NCBI RefSeq assembly: GCF_033568475.1
Contig: NW_027331846.1
Coordinates: forward strand, 61,001-125,000
Length of the DNA stretch: 64,000 bases
From: Henckelia pumila
Taxonomy: Eukaryota; Streptophyta; Magnoliopsida; Lamiales; Gesneriaceae
Direction of reading: 5' to 3'
Notes under the pieces: model-generated
What the model was told of the DNA's origin: nothing
Seen by the model: the letters and a program-made list of their open reading frames with translations, nothing else
Database searches by the model: none
Program-made: the position numbers and the translations under genes
Shown: piece after piece, positions 47,627-59,491 of the stretch
Layout: each line of letters starts with the position of its first letter
Position numbering within the stretch: position 1 is the first letter of the stretch

Positions 47627-48208
47627 TTCATTCATGTTCACTTCATTTATTTAAAAATTATTTATTTAAATTAAGGGCACAAAGTATTTTATTATCAAGC
47701 TATTTTTAATCTGTGTGTGCTTGTATTTATGTATTACTCGTTATCCCCCCATATTTTTGCTGATTCTTTTGGACTCACTACGCTTATTTGTTTTCAGGCA
47801 GGTATAAGTCATCTTTAAGATCGAGGGGAAAGACTATCGAGTGGATTGCGAAGCGTGCACGGCACATCCCTCCGACCTATGCTCGTCTTTCGCATAGTTA
47901 CTCGAATTAATATGTTATGAAGAATTTATTTTGCTTATTCGACAAATGTATATGTAATGTTTTGATAGAATTGTTTAGAGCATGTAAACTTTAGATTTTA
48001 TTTTAAATTTTTGGTTATGTGATATGACGAATCTTTTTCTCTAGTTCTCGTTCCTTTTTCGGTCTAGTTTTCTTGGTATTGTCGGTCATTTTTTTTAGTT
48101 GTTTCTGTGACAGGCGGGTTTGAACATTTATAGAGAGGTCATGACGAAATTTTTTGAAAACCCGTATTTTTATTTAGTTTAATTTAAAGTAGAAATAGGG
48201 TCGTTTCA
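47627..48208 (+). mobile_element. Gypsy-4 5' LTR, last segment
   Basis: Resumes after the TATGA duplication (47622-47626) and ends GGGTCGTTTCA at 48208, directly before the PBS. Contains the GACTCACTACGCTTATTTG..CAGGCAGGTATAAG type of sequence common in plant Gypsy LTRs. Confidence 0.65.
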
Positions 48209-48209
48209 G

Positions 48210-48222
48210 TTGGTATCAGAGC
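48210..48222 (+). other. Gypsy-4 primer-binding site
   Basis: TTGGTATCAGAGC one base after the LTR end. Only about 80 to 320 bp of possible interior follows. The rest of the element has been lost, and 48540-49200 is AT-rich unique-looking sequence without a gene, forming the upstream region of the next gene. Confidence 0.88.
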
Positions 48223-49360
48223 ATGGTTCTGGTTTGGGTTGTGCCTACTGCCGGTTGCAAGAAACTCGAGAAGTCTCGCCTCAAAGTATGTAAGTTTTTA
48301 AAGAATTTTATATGTTAGTCATACTTGAATTAATACTTTAAATGTTTTGATGTCATCCTTTTTAGAATTTTTTTAAAACTAGATGTTTAATTTGTTTAAG
48401 TGCGTAGTTTAGTACCATTTTTTTTTATATGAAGTATGCATCATTCATACAGAAACTTGATCTGTTGATCTATCTTTACATGATTTGAACAGTTCGGCAG
48501 TAGCATTCCCGAAATCATTCCGAGTTCTACGCGAAATTGGTTCGGATAGAAAATGTTATAGATTAGATAGCTCTAACCATCATCTTTTCAGACAGTAAAA
48601 CCTTTTTCTACTATGGATTTTCTTTTCCATGTTATTATCATAAAATTTAGGTTTTGGCACGAGTTGTTTCCATCCTTTTTTCCCATTTACTTGTGAATTA
48701 TCTCTTATTTGACTGATAAAAAAAAAAAAGGAATACTGTTATTTTAAGCGAATGAAATAAGTGATAAAAGTGAAAGAAATGATATCATTCTAAGCGAATG
48801 ACACAAGTTTGAAAAATTCTTATATGTACACGTTCGGTTATAAGTTATGTTTGAAGTTATAAAATTATCCAAAATAATATATCTACCGGGATAATTTTGT
48901 AATTTGAAAAATAAAGTGCCACTCTGAATCAATTTTATGCATCCAAGGCTAATCTTAGAAGCATCTTTCGATTTTTTTTTCACACTTGATTCGGCCAATC
49001 ATCACAAGCACAATTATGTCCAAGTTCAAGTCTAGCTACCTTCTTCATTTATACTTGATAATATTTTTATGTTGATAACGACCACAAATTCAAAGGTGTT
49101 GCGCATATTTCTCATGCAAAAAAAGGTTTCCACGAAGAAAGAGGGGACATAGTCAACTTCATTTTACCCTCTTCACATTTGTCAAAACAAAGTCATTTGA
49201 ACCTCATAATAGCAAAGACCTATTATTGGTACCTTCTCTCCATCTCCATGCCCGCAACATCTCATTTCATCCTTTTCCATTTTCTCCCCTCGAAGAAGCC
49301 ATTCTCATTTCTTGGAGCTTTCCGATAAGGCGCGCGCCTAAGAGTGCGCGTGCCATTTTC

Positions 49361-51512
49361 ATGATCATCAAGATGTCTGTAAAACAAATCTTTCTGTCGC
49401 ATGGCTCACGTGTAAACATTTTGGTTTTTATCGTCTTCTTGAATTCCGTCACGTCGTCCGCGGTGTCGGATGCCGAAATCTTGGTCAAGTTCAAGCAATC
49501 CCTCAAGAATGCCGATGCATTATCCAGCTGGGACGAGAACAAATCTCCATGCAATGGGGATCACGAGATCTGGAACGGGGTCCTGTGCGAGCAGGGAACT
49601 GTGTGGGGACTCAAACTCGAGAATATGGGATTAAAGGGTGCCATTGATGTGCAAGCCCTTGCACAAATGCCCAACTTGAGAACTATAAGCCTTATGAACA
49701 ACCATTTTGATGGCCCTTTGCCGGACCTGCACAAAATCACCGCCATCAAAACTATTTACCTGTCTCATAACCAATTCTCCGGGGAGATTCCGCCAGACAC
49801 TTTCACGGGGATGTCTTCGTTGAAGAAGATTTATCTGGCCAACAACAAATTGTCGGGCTCGATCCCGGAATCTTTGGTGGCATTGCCTAGGCTCAAGGAG
49901 TTGATGCTGGAAAATAATGAATTTGTGGGGTCGATACCTCCTTTTCCACAAGACAGGTTGAAGGTTTTCAATGTGTCCAACAATCAGTTGGAGGGAGAGA
50001 TCCCTAATAGTCTTAGCGGAATCGATGCTTCGGCCTTCAATGGTGAGATTTCGTGCCATGTTTGGGACTTGGAATTATTGTTTAGCGACCAAACTTGCAT
50101 AAGTAGTTTATGTTTACTGGTTTGCTTTGTTCAATCCTGTTGTTATTGTGATAATTTTTCTGTTTACAGGCAACAAAGATCTATGCGGGGGGCCTCTAAA
50201 AGCATGTTCAGCCCCGAGCAAACTCTCGGTCGGGGCAATAGTCATCGTGGCCGTGCTAGTGGTGGTGGCCATAGCTGCCTTGATCGTCGTAGTCGTCATA
50301 CTCCAGCGACGCAAGAAATCGCCGCAGCAACGTGACGAATCCATGGACTCCGCCAATTTAAAAAGAATGGAACAAGGCCAAGCTAATGCAAGCCCATCTA
50401 ATTCCCCTGATCACCCCGGTCAAGCGAAGAAACCAGAGCAAGGCACAAAACTAACTTTCTTGAAAGAAGACGGGGAGAGGTTCGACATGCCGGATCTGCT
50501 GAAAGCCTCGGCGGAGATTCTGGGCAGCGGCGTGTTTGGATCCACGTACAAGACCAGCCTGAATGGAGGGAAGATGATGGTTGTAAAGAGATTCAGACAC
50601 ATGAATAACGTCAGCAAAGAGGAGTTCAACGAGCATATGAGGAGATTGGGGAGATTGAATCATGCCAATTTGCTTCCCATCGTGGCTTTCTATTATAGAA
50701 AAGAGGAGAAGCTGTTGGTCTCAGATTATGCGGAGAATATCAGCCTCTCTGTTCAGCTTCATGGTATGCATATCATAGTATTCTCAATATATTAATCTCA
50801 AATTCTGAATAATATTTTAGATTCTTTATGTATTATAGGAAATAGAACTCGTGGGGTTCCATGCCCCGATTGGCCAACACGTCTGAAAATAGTGAAAGGA
50901 ATCGCCAAAGGCCTGGCCTATCTCTACAACGAACTCCCCTGCTTAACAGCACCGCATGGCCATCTGAAATCCTCCAACGTACTCCTGGATGCCAACTTCA
51001 ATCCCATCCTCAGCGACTACGGATTCATCCCCATCGTCAACCAAGAACACGCCCAAGAACACATGGTGGCCTACAAATCCCCCGAGTACAAGCACACGGG
51101 CCGGATCACCAAGAAAACCGACGTCTGGAGCTTCGGAATCCTGGTCCTGGAGGTCCTCACGGGCCGGTTCCCTTCCAACTTCCTGCAACAAGGGAAGGGC
51201 ACGGACACGGACTTGGCGACGTGGGTGGACTCCGTGGTGAGGGACGAGAGCAATCTGGAGCTGGTTCTGGATAGAGACATGACGGGGACGGGGAACTCTG
51301 AGGGGGAGATGATGAAGCTCTTGAGGATAGGGCTGAGTTGCTGCGAGGTGGACGTGGAGAAGAGGCCTGAGTTCAAGGAGGTCGCGGCTATGGTCGAGGA
51401 GATCAAGGAAAAAGACGAGGAGTTCTATTCGTCGTACGGCGGCGCCAGTGAAGGCGATACGAGGAGTTCCAGGGGTTTGTCCGATGATATGGTTCATGTT
51501 ACGTTTAAATGA
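49361..51512 (+). CDS. pollen receptor-like kinase (LRR-III family)
   Basis: Three exons: 49361-50042, 50170-50763, 50839-51512; introns of 127 and 75 bp with GT..AG ends; 649 residues. I chose the ATG at 49361; the next in-frame ATG (49373) also gives a signal peptide, and the frame extends upstream only without an ATG. Order: signal peptide (~18-34), LRRNT_2-like segment (ILVKFKQSL..SSWDENKSPCNG), about five LRRs, second Cys cap (DLCGGPLKAC), TM helix (GAIVIVAVLVVVAIAALIVV), Pro/Ser-rich juxtamembrane, kinase. The Gly loop (GSGVFGSTY) and Lys (VVKRF) are intact, but the HRD loop is HGHLKSSN and DFG is DYG. The family, plant PRKs, sits in the pollen-tube plasma membrane and works in tip-growth/ROP-GEF signalling and peptide perception; several are atypical kinases. 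The specific PRK number is not assigned. Confidence 0.9.
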
Positions 51513-51822
51513 TAGATGATTTGGCTCGGTTGGTTGCTAAATTTCAAACGTATCGAAAAATGGGTGCGGAAGTGGAAGAAATAAAAGAATTTCATGTATG
51601 GATTGATGATGTTTTTGGAGTTTGATTTGATGATGATAAGATATATATGCATATATGTTATATGTGTGTGTGTTGATTAGCGATCCATCATTTGGAAGGA
51701 GAAATTGCTAGCTAGTGATTTTGCAGTACGTATATATACTTTGGTTTGTTTTCAATTATTGAAAAAACTATGGATTTATGAGATTTTAATAATGCAATAA
51801 TAAATGGATGCATGTGCCATGT

Positions 51823-51871
<49 letters not shown>

Positions 51872-52244
51872 TTATTTTATGAGAACGTGAAAGTTTTGTT
51901 CTAGAAGTGATTTTGGATAGAAAAACGAGTTGTACGTGTCTTATTTTTATCAAGAAGAAGATGAAAATAAATATGCAAGTAGATACCTACTCACTAGCCA
52001 ATTTTGTGCCTTCGACTCAGATGAAAAATTATTATTTTTTATGTGAAAATATTATTTTTTATTGTAAATATAAATTTGATCACTTGTCTCAAGACTTAGA
52101 ACCATAAAACCATATGAAATTAAATGAGAGACGATTTAGATCGGAATTTTTATCAGAGGCTTATACCAAATTAACAGATGTATACAAATAATCCTTCCAC
52201 CAAATATTTTATTGATTATATGCATTTATACCATTTTACTTTTA
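51513..52244 (+). other. intergenic, with (TA)n microsatellite
   Basis: 3' flank of the receptor kinase gene. AT-rich; contains an uninterrupted (TA)n run at about 51825-51865. No gene recognised. Confidence 0.7.
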
Positions 52245-52252
52245 TCCTATAT

Positions 52253-52678
52253 AGGGGTGCAAATGAACCTGTTTATGAGCTTTACGAGCCCGTTCAATAA
52301 ATATTTGATTCGTATTCGAGCTTATCGAACTCGAGCCGAATTCGAACATGTTCGAACTTTTTTTCGAGCCGAGCTCGAGCCGAAATTACTCTGTTCGATC
52401 GTTCGCGAGCCTTAATATTTAATTAATATAATATAAGTTTATAATAATATATATACATTTCGAGCTTTCGAACCATAATATTCGAATAGTTCACGAATAG
52501 GTTCGAATATTTCGAACCGAACTCGAATCGAACTTCATTTCGAGCCGAACTCGAGCCAAAATATTTGAAATTATCGAACTTCGAATCGAGCTCGAACTTG
52601 AATATACTCTTATCGAGCCGAATTCGAACCTTAAAATTTTACCATTATTCAGCTCGATTCGGTTCGTTTGCACCCCAT
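52253..52678 (+). mobile_element. MITE, hAT-like, 426 bp
   Basis: Terminal inverted repeats GGGGTGCAAATGAACC and, at the other end, GGTTCGTTTGCACCCC. Flanked by 8-bp duplications TCCTATAT (52245-52252) and TCCTACAT (52679-52686), one mismatch. The interior is made of GAGCTCGAGCCGAA / TTCGAACC words. An 8-bp TSD and no coding capacity fit a non-autonomous hAT element. Confidence 0.85.
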
Positions 52679-52686
52679 TCCTACAT

Positions 52687-53255
52687 GACCATAATATTTA
52701 CAGCTTAATTAATAGATAGTCCCTTCGTATCTTCTAAACCCAACCAAGTTATAGGCACGTTTTGTTTTCTTGAAATAGCAATGGTTTGTAGTCTATAATT
52801 GTTTTTTTGTTAAAATTAAATACTATGTATTAATGGGGAATCACTTGTAAAAAAATTTTTGGCTGATCTTGGTGAGTTTAAAGGTGATTTGGGACGAATC
52901 TCAATTCGTAACTTAATTATATTGTAATAATCATCGCTCTCGGCGAGAAAAAAACAATCAATTCAACTTCTATAAAGTCATATTTAAAATCATAAAAATC
53001 AATATTATCTTCTATACCAAAATATTTATTTGTATAACTTGAAAACTAGGGATATATATGGTTTAAACGTATTTAGTAAATGAATAACGCATTTTTGTTT
53101 TTAAAAAAAAATCTGAATAACACATTTATCTACATCTAAAATAAAGAAACCCCATAAAGCTCAAGTTACATATTGAATTGTTGCCGAATGAATTAAATTC
53201 AAATGAAATGAACCAACTTGAATACAAAATTAAAATTATATTATTCGTTTCGTGT
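52687..53255 (+). other. intergenic, no gene seen
   Basis: AT-rich sequence between two MITEs. I see no coding region, RNA gene or clear repeat. Confidence 0.6.
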
Positions 53256-53263
53256 GGTTCATC

Positions 53264-53486
53264 TAGGGCTGGGATATCGAGCTAAAATACCAACTTTTCG
53301 GCATACCGTACCGAACTTTTTTTGAAATATAGACATTTTTTTGATATATTGAATTTTTTTTTGGTATCTATATGGTACCAATATAGATTTTTTCCATACC
53401 AACATTTCAGAATTTCGATATCGGTATCAATATAAGTTTTTTTCATGCTAATATTTTGTATACGGTATACCGAAAACCCACCCCTA
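53264..53486 (+). mobile_element. MITE, hAT-like, 223 bp
   Basis: Starts TAGGGCTGGG and ends CCCACCCCTA, imperfect inverted repeats. Flanked by perfect 8-bp duplications GGTTCATC (53256-53263 and 53487-53494). The interior has GGTATACCGAAAA/TACCGTACCGAA words. A different family from the MITE at 52253. A 77-codon minus-strand frame inside it is not a gene. Confidence 0.9.
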
Positions 53487-53494
53487 GGTTCATC

Positions 53495-54132
53495 CATCTT
53501 CATATCAAACTTCAAGCCAACTCAGAATACAAAACAGTAGTAGTATTTGCATGAATTCCAAATATTATATTTATCCTTCCATTTTTTCCGATCCAACGCC
53601 CGATTGAATGCAAACTTATTACTTTAACGGTGAAAAGTATTGCTACGAATCAGACCGACTCCTCTTACGGAAACCTATTTAAAAATAAAAATATGAATAA
53701 AGAAATCTCAAGAAAAAGTCAAACTAAGTCAATTCGACTCGTGACCATCACACAAATATGGAAATGCTCTCAAATGCATGCCAGCCTCTCTTACACTGCG
53801 GGTCAAGGGAGAAAACCAAAGGCAGATTCCACTATTAATGGCCCCAAAGATCATTACAAAACCCTCGTAATTCGGAACCAAAGGATACCCAATGAATTAT
53901 TATCTTCCACAAATAAATTAAATAAAAAAGGGTTTTCATTATTTTGAGGAGACCTAGTAATTAATTAATACCCTCTCCAATATCCAGTGCAGAGATTTTT
54001 CCAAATCCTCAGCAAACAATCACCAGAGAAAAAGAGAGAGATCAGCTTCAAAGGCAAGAAAATTCAAACACAAATTAATGAACTAGAAATCCAAAAGTTG
54101 AATCAATCATAAGATTATAAGAGAAATCAATT
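53495..54132 (+). other. upstream region of the USP-kinase gene
   Basis: No gene seen. The last ~130 bp (GAGAAAAAGAGAGAGATCAG and on) look like a purine-rich 5' leader. A stop in frame precedes the ATG at 54133. Confidence 0.5.
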
Positions 54133-57100
54133 ATGGTGGTAGTTGCTATAGACAAGGACAAAGGGAGCCAAGGTGCATTGAAATGGGCAGTGGATCATCT
54201 CTTGTCCAAAGGGAAAACTGTAACCCTTCTCCATGTCAAGCTCAAGCAGCCGGCTTCATGTAATGTTCTCCATCTACGCACATCCTCTCCGCATGCAATG
54301 CATGCAGCGACAGACTCAAAAATTTAATCGATCTATTTTGTACACCTTATAAATGAAAATGTCATGCATGCCGGTCGATCCCGTCATGCATGCATAATTA
54401 TTATGGGATGCATCCTTTCTCTAACTGGCATAGGCCGCGATGAAAACATGATTTTATTATTAATTTAATTACTCCTCCCATAATAATTAGGACATAATGT
54501 TATGCAGTAGCTTCATGACGATATTCATGTTGTAGTTTTCTCTAACCATATATTAATTGTGGATACTCAGCGGGAAGTTTCTCAGGGAACGAGGATGCTT
54601 CGAAGATATCAAAGGTTACCGTGCCGATGGATGGCCCAACCAAGGAGCTCTTCTTTCCTTTTCGGTGCTTCTGCACCCGCAAGGATGTAAAGCATTATTC
54701 CATTCATGCATTTTGATCATCATTTTGTTCGTTGGACTAACTATAGTTGGACCATATATCAGTTCTCTGTATCATATGATATATCGTCTTTCTGATACAG
54801 ATACGAGTCAACGAAGAAGTAGTAGAAGACACCGACGTATCCAGAGCCCTCATCAATTATGTAAAGAACAACTCGACTGAGGATTTGGTTGTCGGCTCCA
54901 CAGTTAAGAATGGTTTCATGAGGTGATGAATTTAGCTAATATAGAGTAGATCGATCTTTTGTGATATCAACCTTACTCATATTTACAATAAGAAAACAAT
55001 ACGTGACATAAAAAATATATAATATATTTTTGTGAGTAACCTAAATAAGATATCTGAGTCACAAAATTAAACCGTGAAATCATTGTGAGTTTTTGCGGCT
55101 AATATATCTATCATCATGCATGGACGTAACTTATTTGGGGGACAAGAGTAGGAAATTAATTTAGTTAGCAAATTCATAGATTCATTAAATTAAGTTTTTA
55201 AAATGCACTACATTATAATGTGAAATCAAATACTAGAATTAGGTTTAATGTTCTTTACATTTGACGACTAAAATTGACTCTTCGAAGTAACTTCTTTTTT
55301 TTAGATGGGTAACTCTTCGAAGTAACTTTCAATTGCAACTTTACAAAACTATATTTTTAGGAGAGGCGCCGTTGTACTAGTATATTTTAATTGTCCGATA
55401 TGACTTTTATTTTTATTTACTATGATTTAACTTATAAAGCTTGTAAATTACTTAATTTAGGTACAAATAGAAATGTATATATATTTTGAAATTAAATTCT
55501 ATTGATCGAAAAGAATCGTGTTTGCAATTATATGGTGATTATTATAAAATACTTTTTCTTTTTATGATTAAATATTAAGCATTATTTTTTGTTCTGATTT
55601 GATTAAATATTGTAAAATGGGTCTGATTTGTAAAACGGTTTTATTATCATGAACAAGCATAACTTTCAGTTGAGTTATCATGAATTATTGCTCTTTTTGT
55701 TATATTTATATACATTGGAAAAAAAAAATTGCCCTCTCAATGTTCTAAATGCCGATCGAGTCAGTCGTATAGAAGAGGCAGCCATCGACCGCACCAACTT
55801 TCCCTGAGAAGACTAAGCGGGTTTAGGCGGTCAAAAAGTCAACAAACTTTAAAAATCTTACTTTATTAATACATTATGCACACTTTCGAAACATAATAAA
55901 CAATTCAATCATCTACAAGTGCTACAAACCTACCTTCTTCCGCCTCAAACCTCCACCGTCGGCTAGCCCACTAGGTTAAAACTATTATTACATTAGTATG
56001 TTACGCTTTTTATATTAATATGGTGATGAATCTTTATTTGTAATTGTATGAAGATTATTTATGCATAAAAATCATTTTATTATCATTAGATATAAAAACA
56101 GTATAACAAACGGTACCGCCTACTAACAGCCCCGCCACCATTTACAATTCTGCGACCACTAGATGGAAAGTTCCTAGTTACGTCCTGCTATAATGAACAT
56201 CAAAACTTAAAGCGAGAATTTACAGACACAAGTCACATGACAGAAGAAACTCATAAATTTCTTTGCACAGAAGATTCAAGCTTGTTGATATCCCTGGCAA
56301 CGTATCCAAAGGGGCACCTGAATTTTGCAATGTTTATGTCATTTCTAAGGGGAAGATATCATCGGTCAGGTCCGCCTCCCTTACCGTCCCAAAAGAATCT
56401 CCATCTCACCTGCAGAATCAACTTCATCCACAATCTGGTTCAGTCGAAGCACATTTCATGCAAAGTAACAAAACGCGAGGTACGATTCAGGCATTTGGAA
56501 ATCTTACATGTTCGGCTTCTTTACTATCGTGTCATCCTGGATGACGAAAACTGAACTTTATCGTGTCTGTAGGAAATACAGCCGATAGATCGCTGCCATT
56601 GGCATCCAAGACAACAATGGATGAGATAGACGCGATCAAGTAAGATGAATGATGAATTAGCTTTATTTATTCACAAGTCAGATGAAGTTAAAAGCCTAGC
56701 AAATATAGTAAAAATGCTGGACTTCATGTATTGGGGAAGGACGACTCTTATAGTAAGAAAAAATTCTCATGAAATTTGAAAAAATTTCCATCTCAGATAA
56801 GAATACAATGAAATGCATGCTTTAAAAACTGGCTGAGAAGCCACACAATATCTTGAGGAACTAACATGCACTGCTACTAATACAGGTCACCATTTACCAG
56901 AGGAAATGCTTCAAACAGATCTTATGGAGATTTTGCGATGCTTGATACGGACATATCATTTGTGAGCTCTGGCAGGCCAAGCACCGAGCGCATGTCTCAC
57001 ACACTAGATCATGATATTTCTACGGCCTCTCGTACCTCAAACAGCTCAGACACAGAAAACCGATCGAGTTTCGGATCTTCATTCTCTAATGCCATGTCAT

Positions 57101-59491
57101 CAGATGCAAATTACAGCTTTGGAATTTTCTCATCAAGCTCACATGAAAGTGGAAACTATTCATGGTCTGGATCCCAAACCCTGGTATGTATACAAGCAAC
57201 ATAAACAGGTGTTGAATTTGTTATTTACAAGAAAAACTAAGAATTTCAAAGAATATATTTCTCATCTTCGAAAAAATGACAAAATAGATCTGCTGTTCCA
57301 TTCCCTACATATTTCCTCTTGAAGCATCTCAAATACAACACACAAAGTTTTCTTTCCATAAACGATGATACTCTGTGGACTCTTTCAAAATCACGTTCAA
57401 TTACTACGTCATTTTTCTCTTACCACATCCCAAAATTTATAGAAGGAAGCATTCCCTAGAAACTGACAAGGTCTTGAAATTTTTTGAGATATAAGTCACA
57501 GAATATTATAGAAAAATCAATTTTGATCGCTACCTTATATGTTGTATACTGTTGGTCAAGAATATACGATGTACAACATGCATAAAAGCTCGCATCAAAT
57601 ATTCCAAAAATGCAGGATGATGTAGAAGCAGAGATGACCAGGCTCAAGATGGAACTCAAACAGACAATGGATATGTACAGCACAGCCTGCAAGGAAGCTC
57701 TTAGTGCAAAACAGAAAGTATGGTTCACCATTCAAAATATGTAAACTCTTTAACAAAGTCACGAAAAGTCGCAAAAATGAAACTTAGCAGCAAAATGGAA
57801 CATTTAAAATTAAAGTAAATACCGTTAATGCATCTGATTTCTATATTTGTGTAGGCACTGGAACTTAACCGCTGGAAAATGGAAGAACAGCAGAAACTTG
57901 AAGAGGTCCGACTAGCTGAGGGAGCAGCATTGGCAATGGCGGAGAAGGAAAAAGAAAAGTGCAGGGCAGCTATTGAGAAAGCTGAAACTGCTCAAAGAAC
58001 AGCTGAACTTGAAGCACGCAAAAGAATGAATGCCGAAATGAAAGCAGTCAAAGAAGCAGAGGAGAAGAAGAAAGTGCTGCAAAAGTTAGCACATGGTGAC
58101 GCTCGATGTCGGAAATACACAATAGAGGAGATCGAGGCAGCCACCGAGTACTTCTCAGAAACTCGTAAAATAGGGGAAGGTGGGTACGGTCCAGTGTACA
58201 AGTGTTACCTTGATCATACGCCCGTGGCCATAAAAGTTCTTCGTCCAGATGCAGCACAGGGAAGATCGCAGTTTCAGCAAGAGGTATGAAACTCTATATG
58301 AAAAGGATATCCCGTTACAACTGGTATCTCTTTTAGAATAGATGTAACTTTTTAACACAAATAATCCAACTAGATTAATGGAATGAAATGCTTTATCTTG
58401 CATGGAAATAGATGGCCGTAGTGTTACTTAATGCCTCCTACAAGCCCTAGCACGATTAATGTGGTCAGAAAAGATGCCAAACTTGACTGAAATAAAGTGT
58501 GCCATAGTTCTTATATTTAGCATTCTTCAAACCCTCAATGCAGGTTGAAGTTCTGAGTTGCATCCGACATCCCAACATGGTTCTCCTCCTTGGAGCATGC
58601 CCTGAGTATGGCTGCTTAGTCTATGAATACATGGCTAACGGTAGCTTGGACGACTGTCTCTTCAGGCGAGGAAACACTCCAGTGCTCTCTTGGCAGCTGA
58701 GATTCCGAATAGCTGCAGAAATCGGCACTAGCCTCCTTTTCCTCCACCAGACCAAGCCAGAGCCACTAGTACATAGAGACCTGAAGCCAGGAAACATTTT
58801 GCTAGACAGTAACTTCGTGAGCAAGATCAGTGATGTTGGCTTGGCAAGGCTTGTTCCTCCATCTGTAGCTGACAATGCCACACAATATCTCATGACTTCA
58901 ACAGCTGGAACTTTTTGCTACATAGATCCTGAATATCAGCAAACTGGCATGCTCGGAATAAAGTCTGACATTTACTCATTTGGAGTAATGCTTCTTCAAA
59001 TAATAACAGCCAAATCACCGATGGGTTTGACTCATCACATTGAGAGGGCTATTGAAAGGGGAACTTTTGCTGACATGCTTGACCCAGCAGTTACTGATTG
59101 GCCAGTAGAAGAGGCCAAGAATTTCGCAAAGCTAGCCCTTAAGTGCACAGAATTGAGGCGTAAAGATAGACCGGATCTTGGAACTGTGATTTTGCCCGAG
59201 CTAAAGAGGTTAAGAGCTTTTGCTGAAGAAAGTATGTATAACATTACACCTCCAAATACCTCACCAAATCACAGCCAGTCTGAATCTCAAGTGAGTTTGC
59301 AGTTTAATATAACATTTTTTCACCCAAAAAACTCCCACTATAATGAAGTAGAGTGGGACGCTGCAGCCTGTGCAAACACATAAATGCTCATCAACTTTTT
59401 GCAGGTCAGTGGATATCAAATGCTTTCCTCCAGTTCCAATACTCAAAATGAAAGTTCAGTCACAGGAACGCAAAGCACGAGGAGTTGTTAA
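54133..59491 (+). CDS. USP-domain receptor-like cytoplasmic kinase (RLCK-IX type)
   Basis: Ten exons: 54133-54259, 54571-54686, 54801-54922, 56271-56479, 56573-56639, 56886-57183, 57616-57717, 57855-58283, 58544-59290, 59405-59491; all introns GT..AG and phases consistent; 767 residues. N-terminal universal-stress-protein-like domain (VVVAIDKDKGSQGALKWAVD to VVGSTVKNGFM, ~1-120), Ser-rich linker, coiled coil (DDVEAEMTRLKMELKQ to EEKKKVLQKL, ~315-425), then protein kinase: GEGGYG 454-459, Lys 474, HRD 567-569, APE-like DPEY. DFG is DVG (587-589), usual for this family. Plants have U-box-bearing relatives (PUB-type E3s); here the protein stops ~30 residues after the kinase with no U-box. Likely cytoplasmic Ser/Thr signalling; substrate unknown. 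Failure to splice intron 9 would end the protein at 59383. Confidence 0.9.
55720..56175 (+). repeat. possible transposon remnant in intron 3 of the USP-kinase gene
   Basis: Inside the 1348-bp third intron, GC-richer sequence with GGGTTTAGGCGGTCAAAA and GGTACCGCCTACTAACAG motifs stands out from the AT-rich intron. Such ACGGCG/GGCGGT words are common in small plant elements. No clear inverted repeats or TSD found. Confidence 0.3.

Noticed and set aside
49226..49360. Upstream extension of the receptor kinase frame
   Set aside because: Begins with TTG, has no ATG, and would put 45 residues ahead of a good signal peptide.
59291..59383. Alternative C-terminus of the USP-kinase by reading through intron 9
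   Set aside because: A good GT donor at 59291 and AG acceptor before 59405 give an in-phase final exon; read-through adds an unrelated tail.
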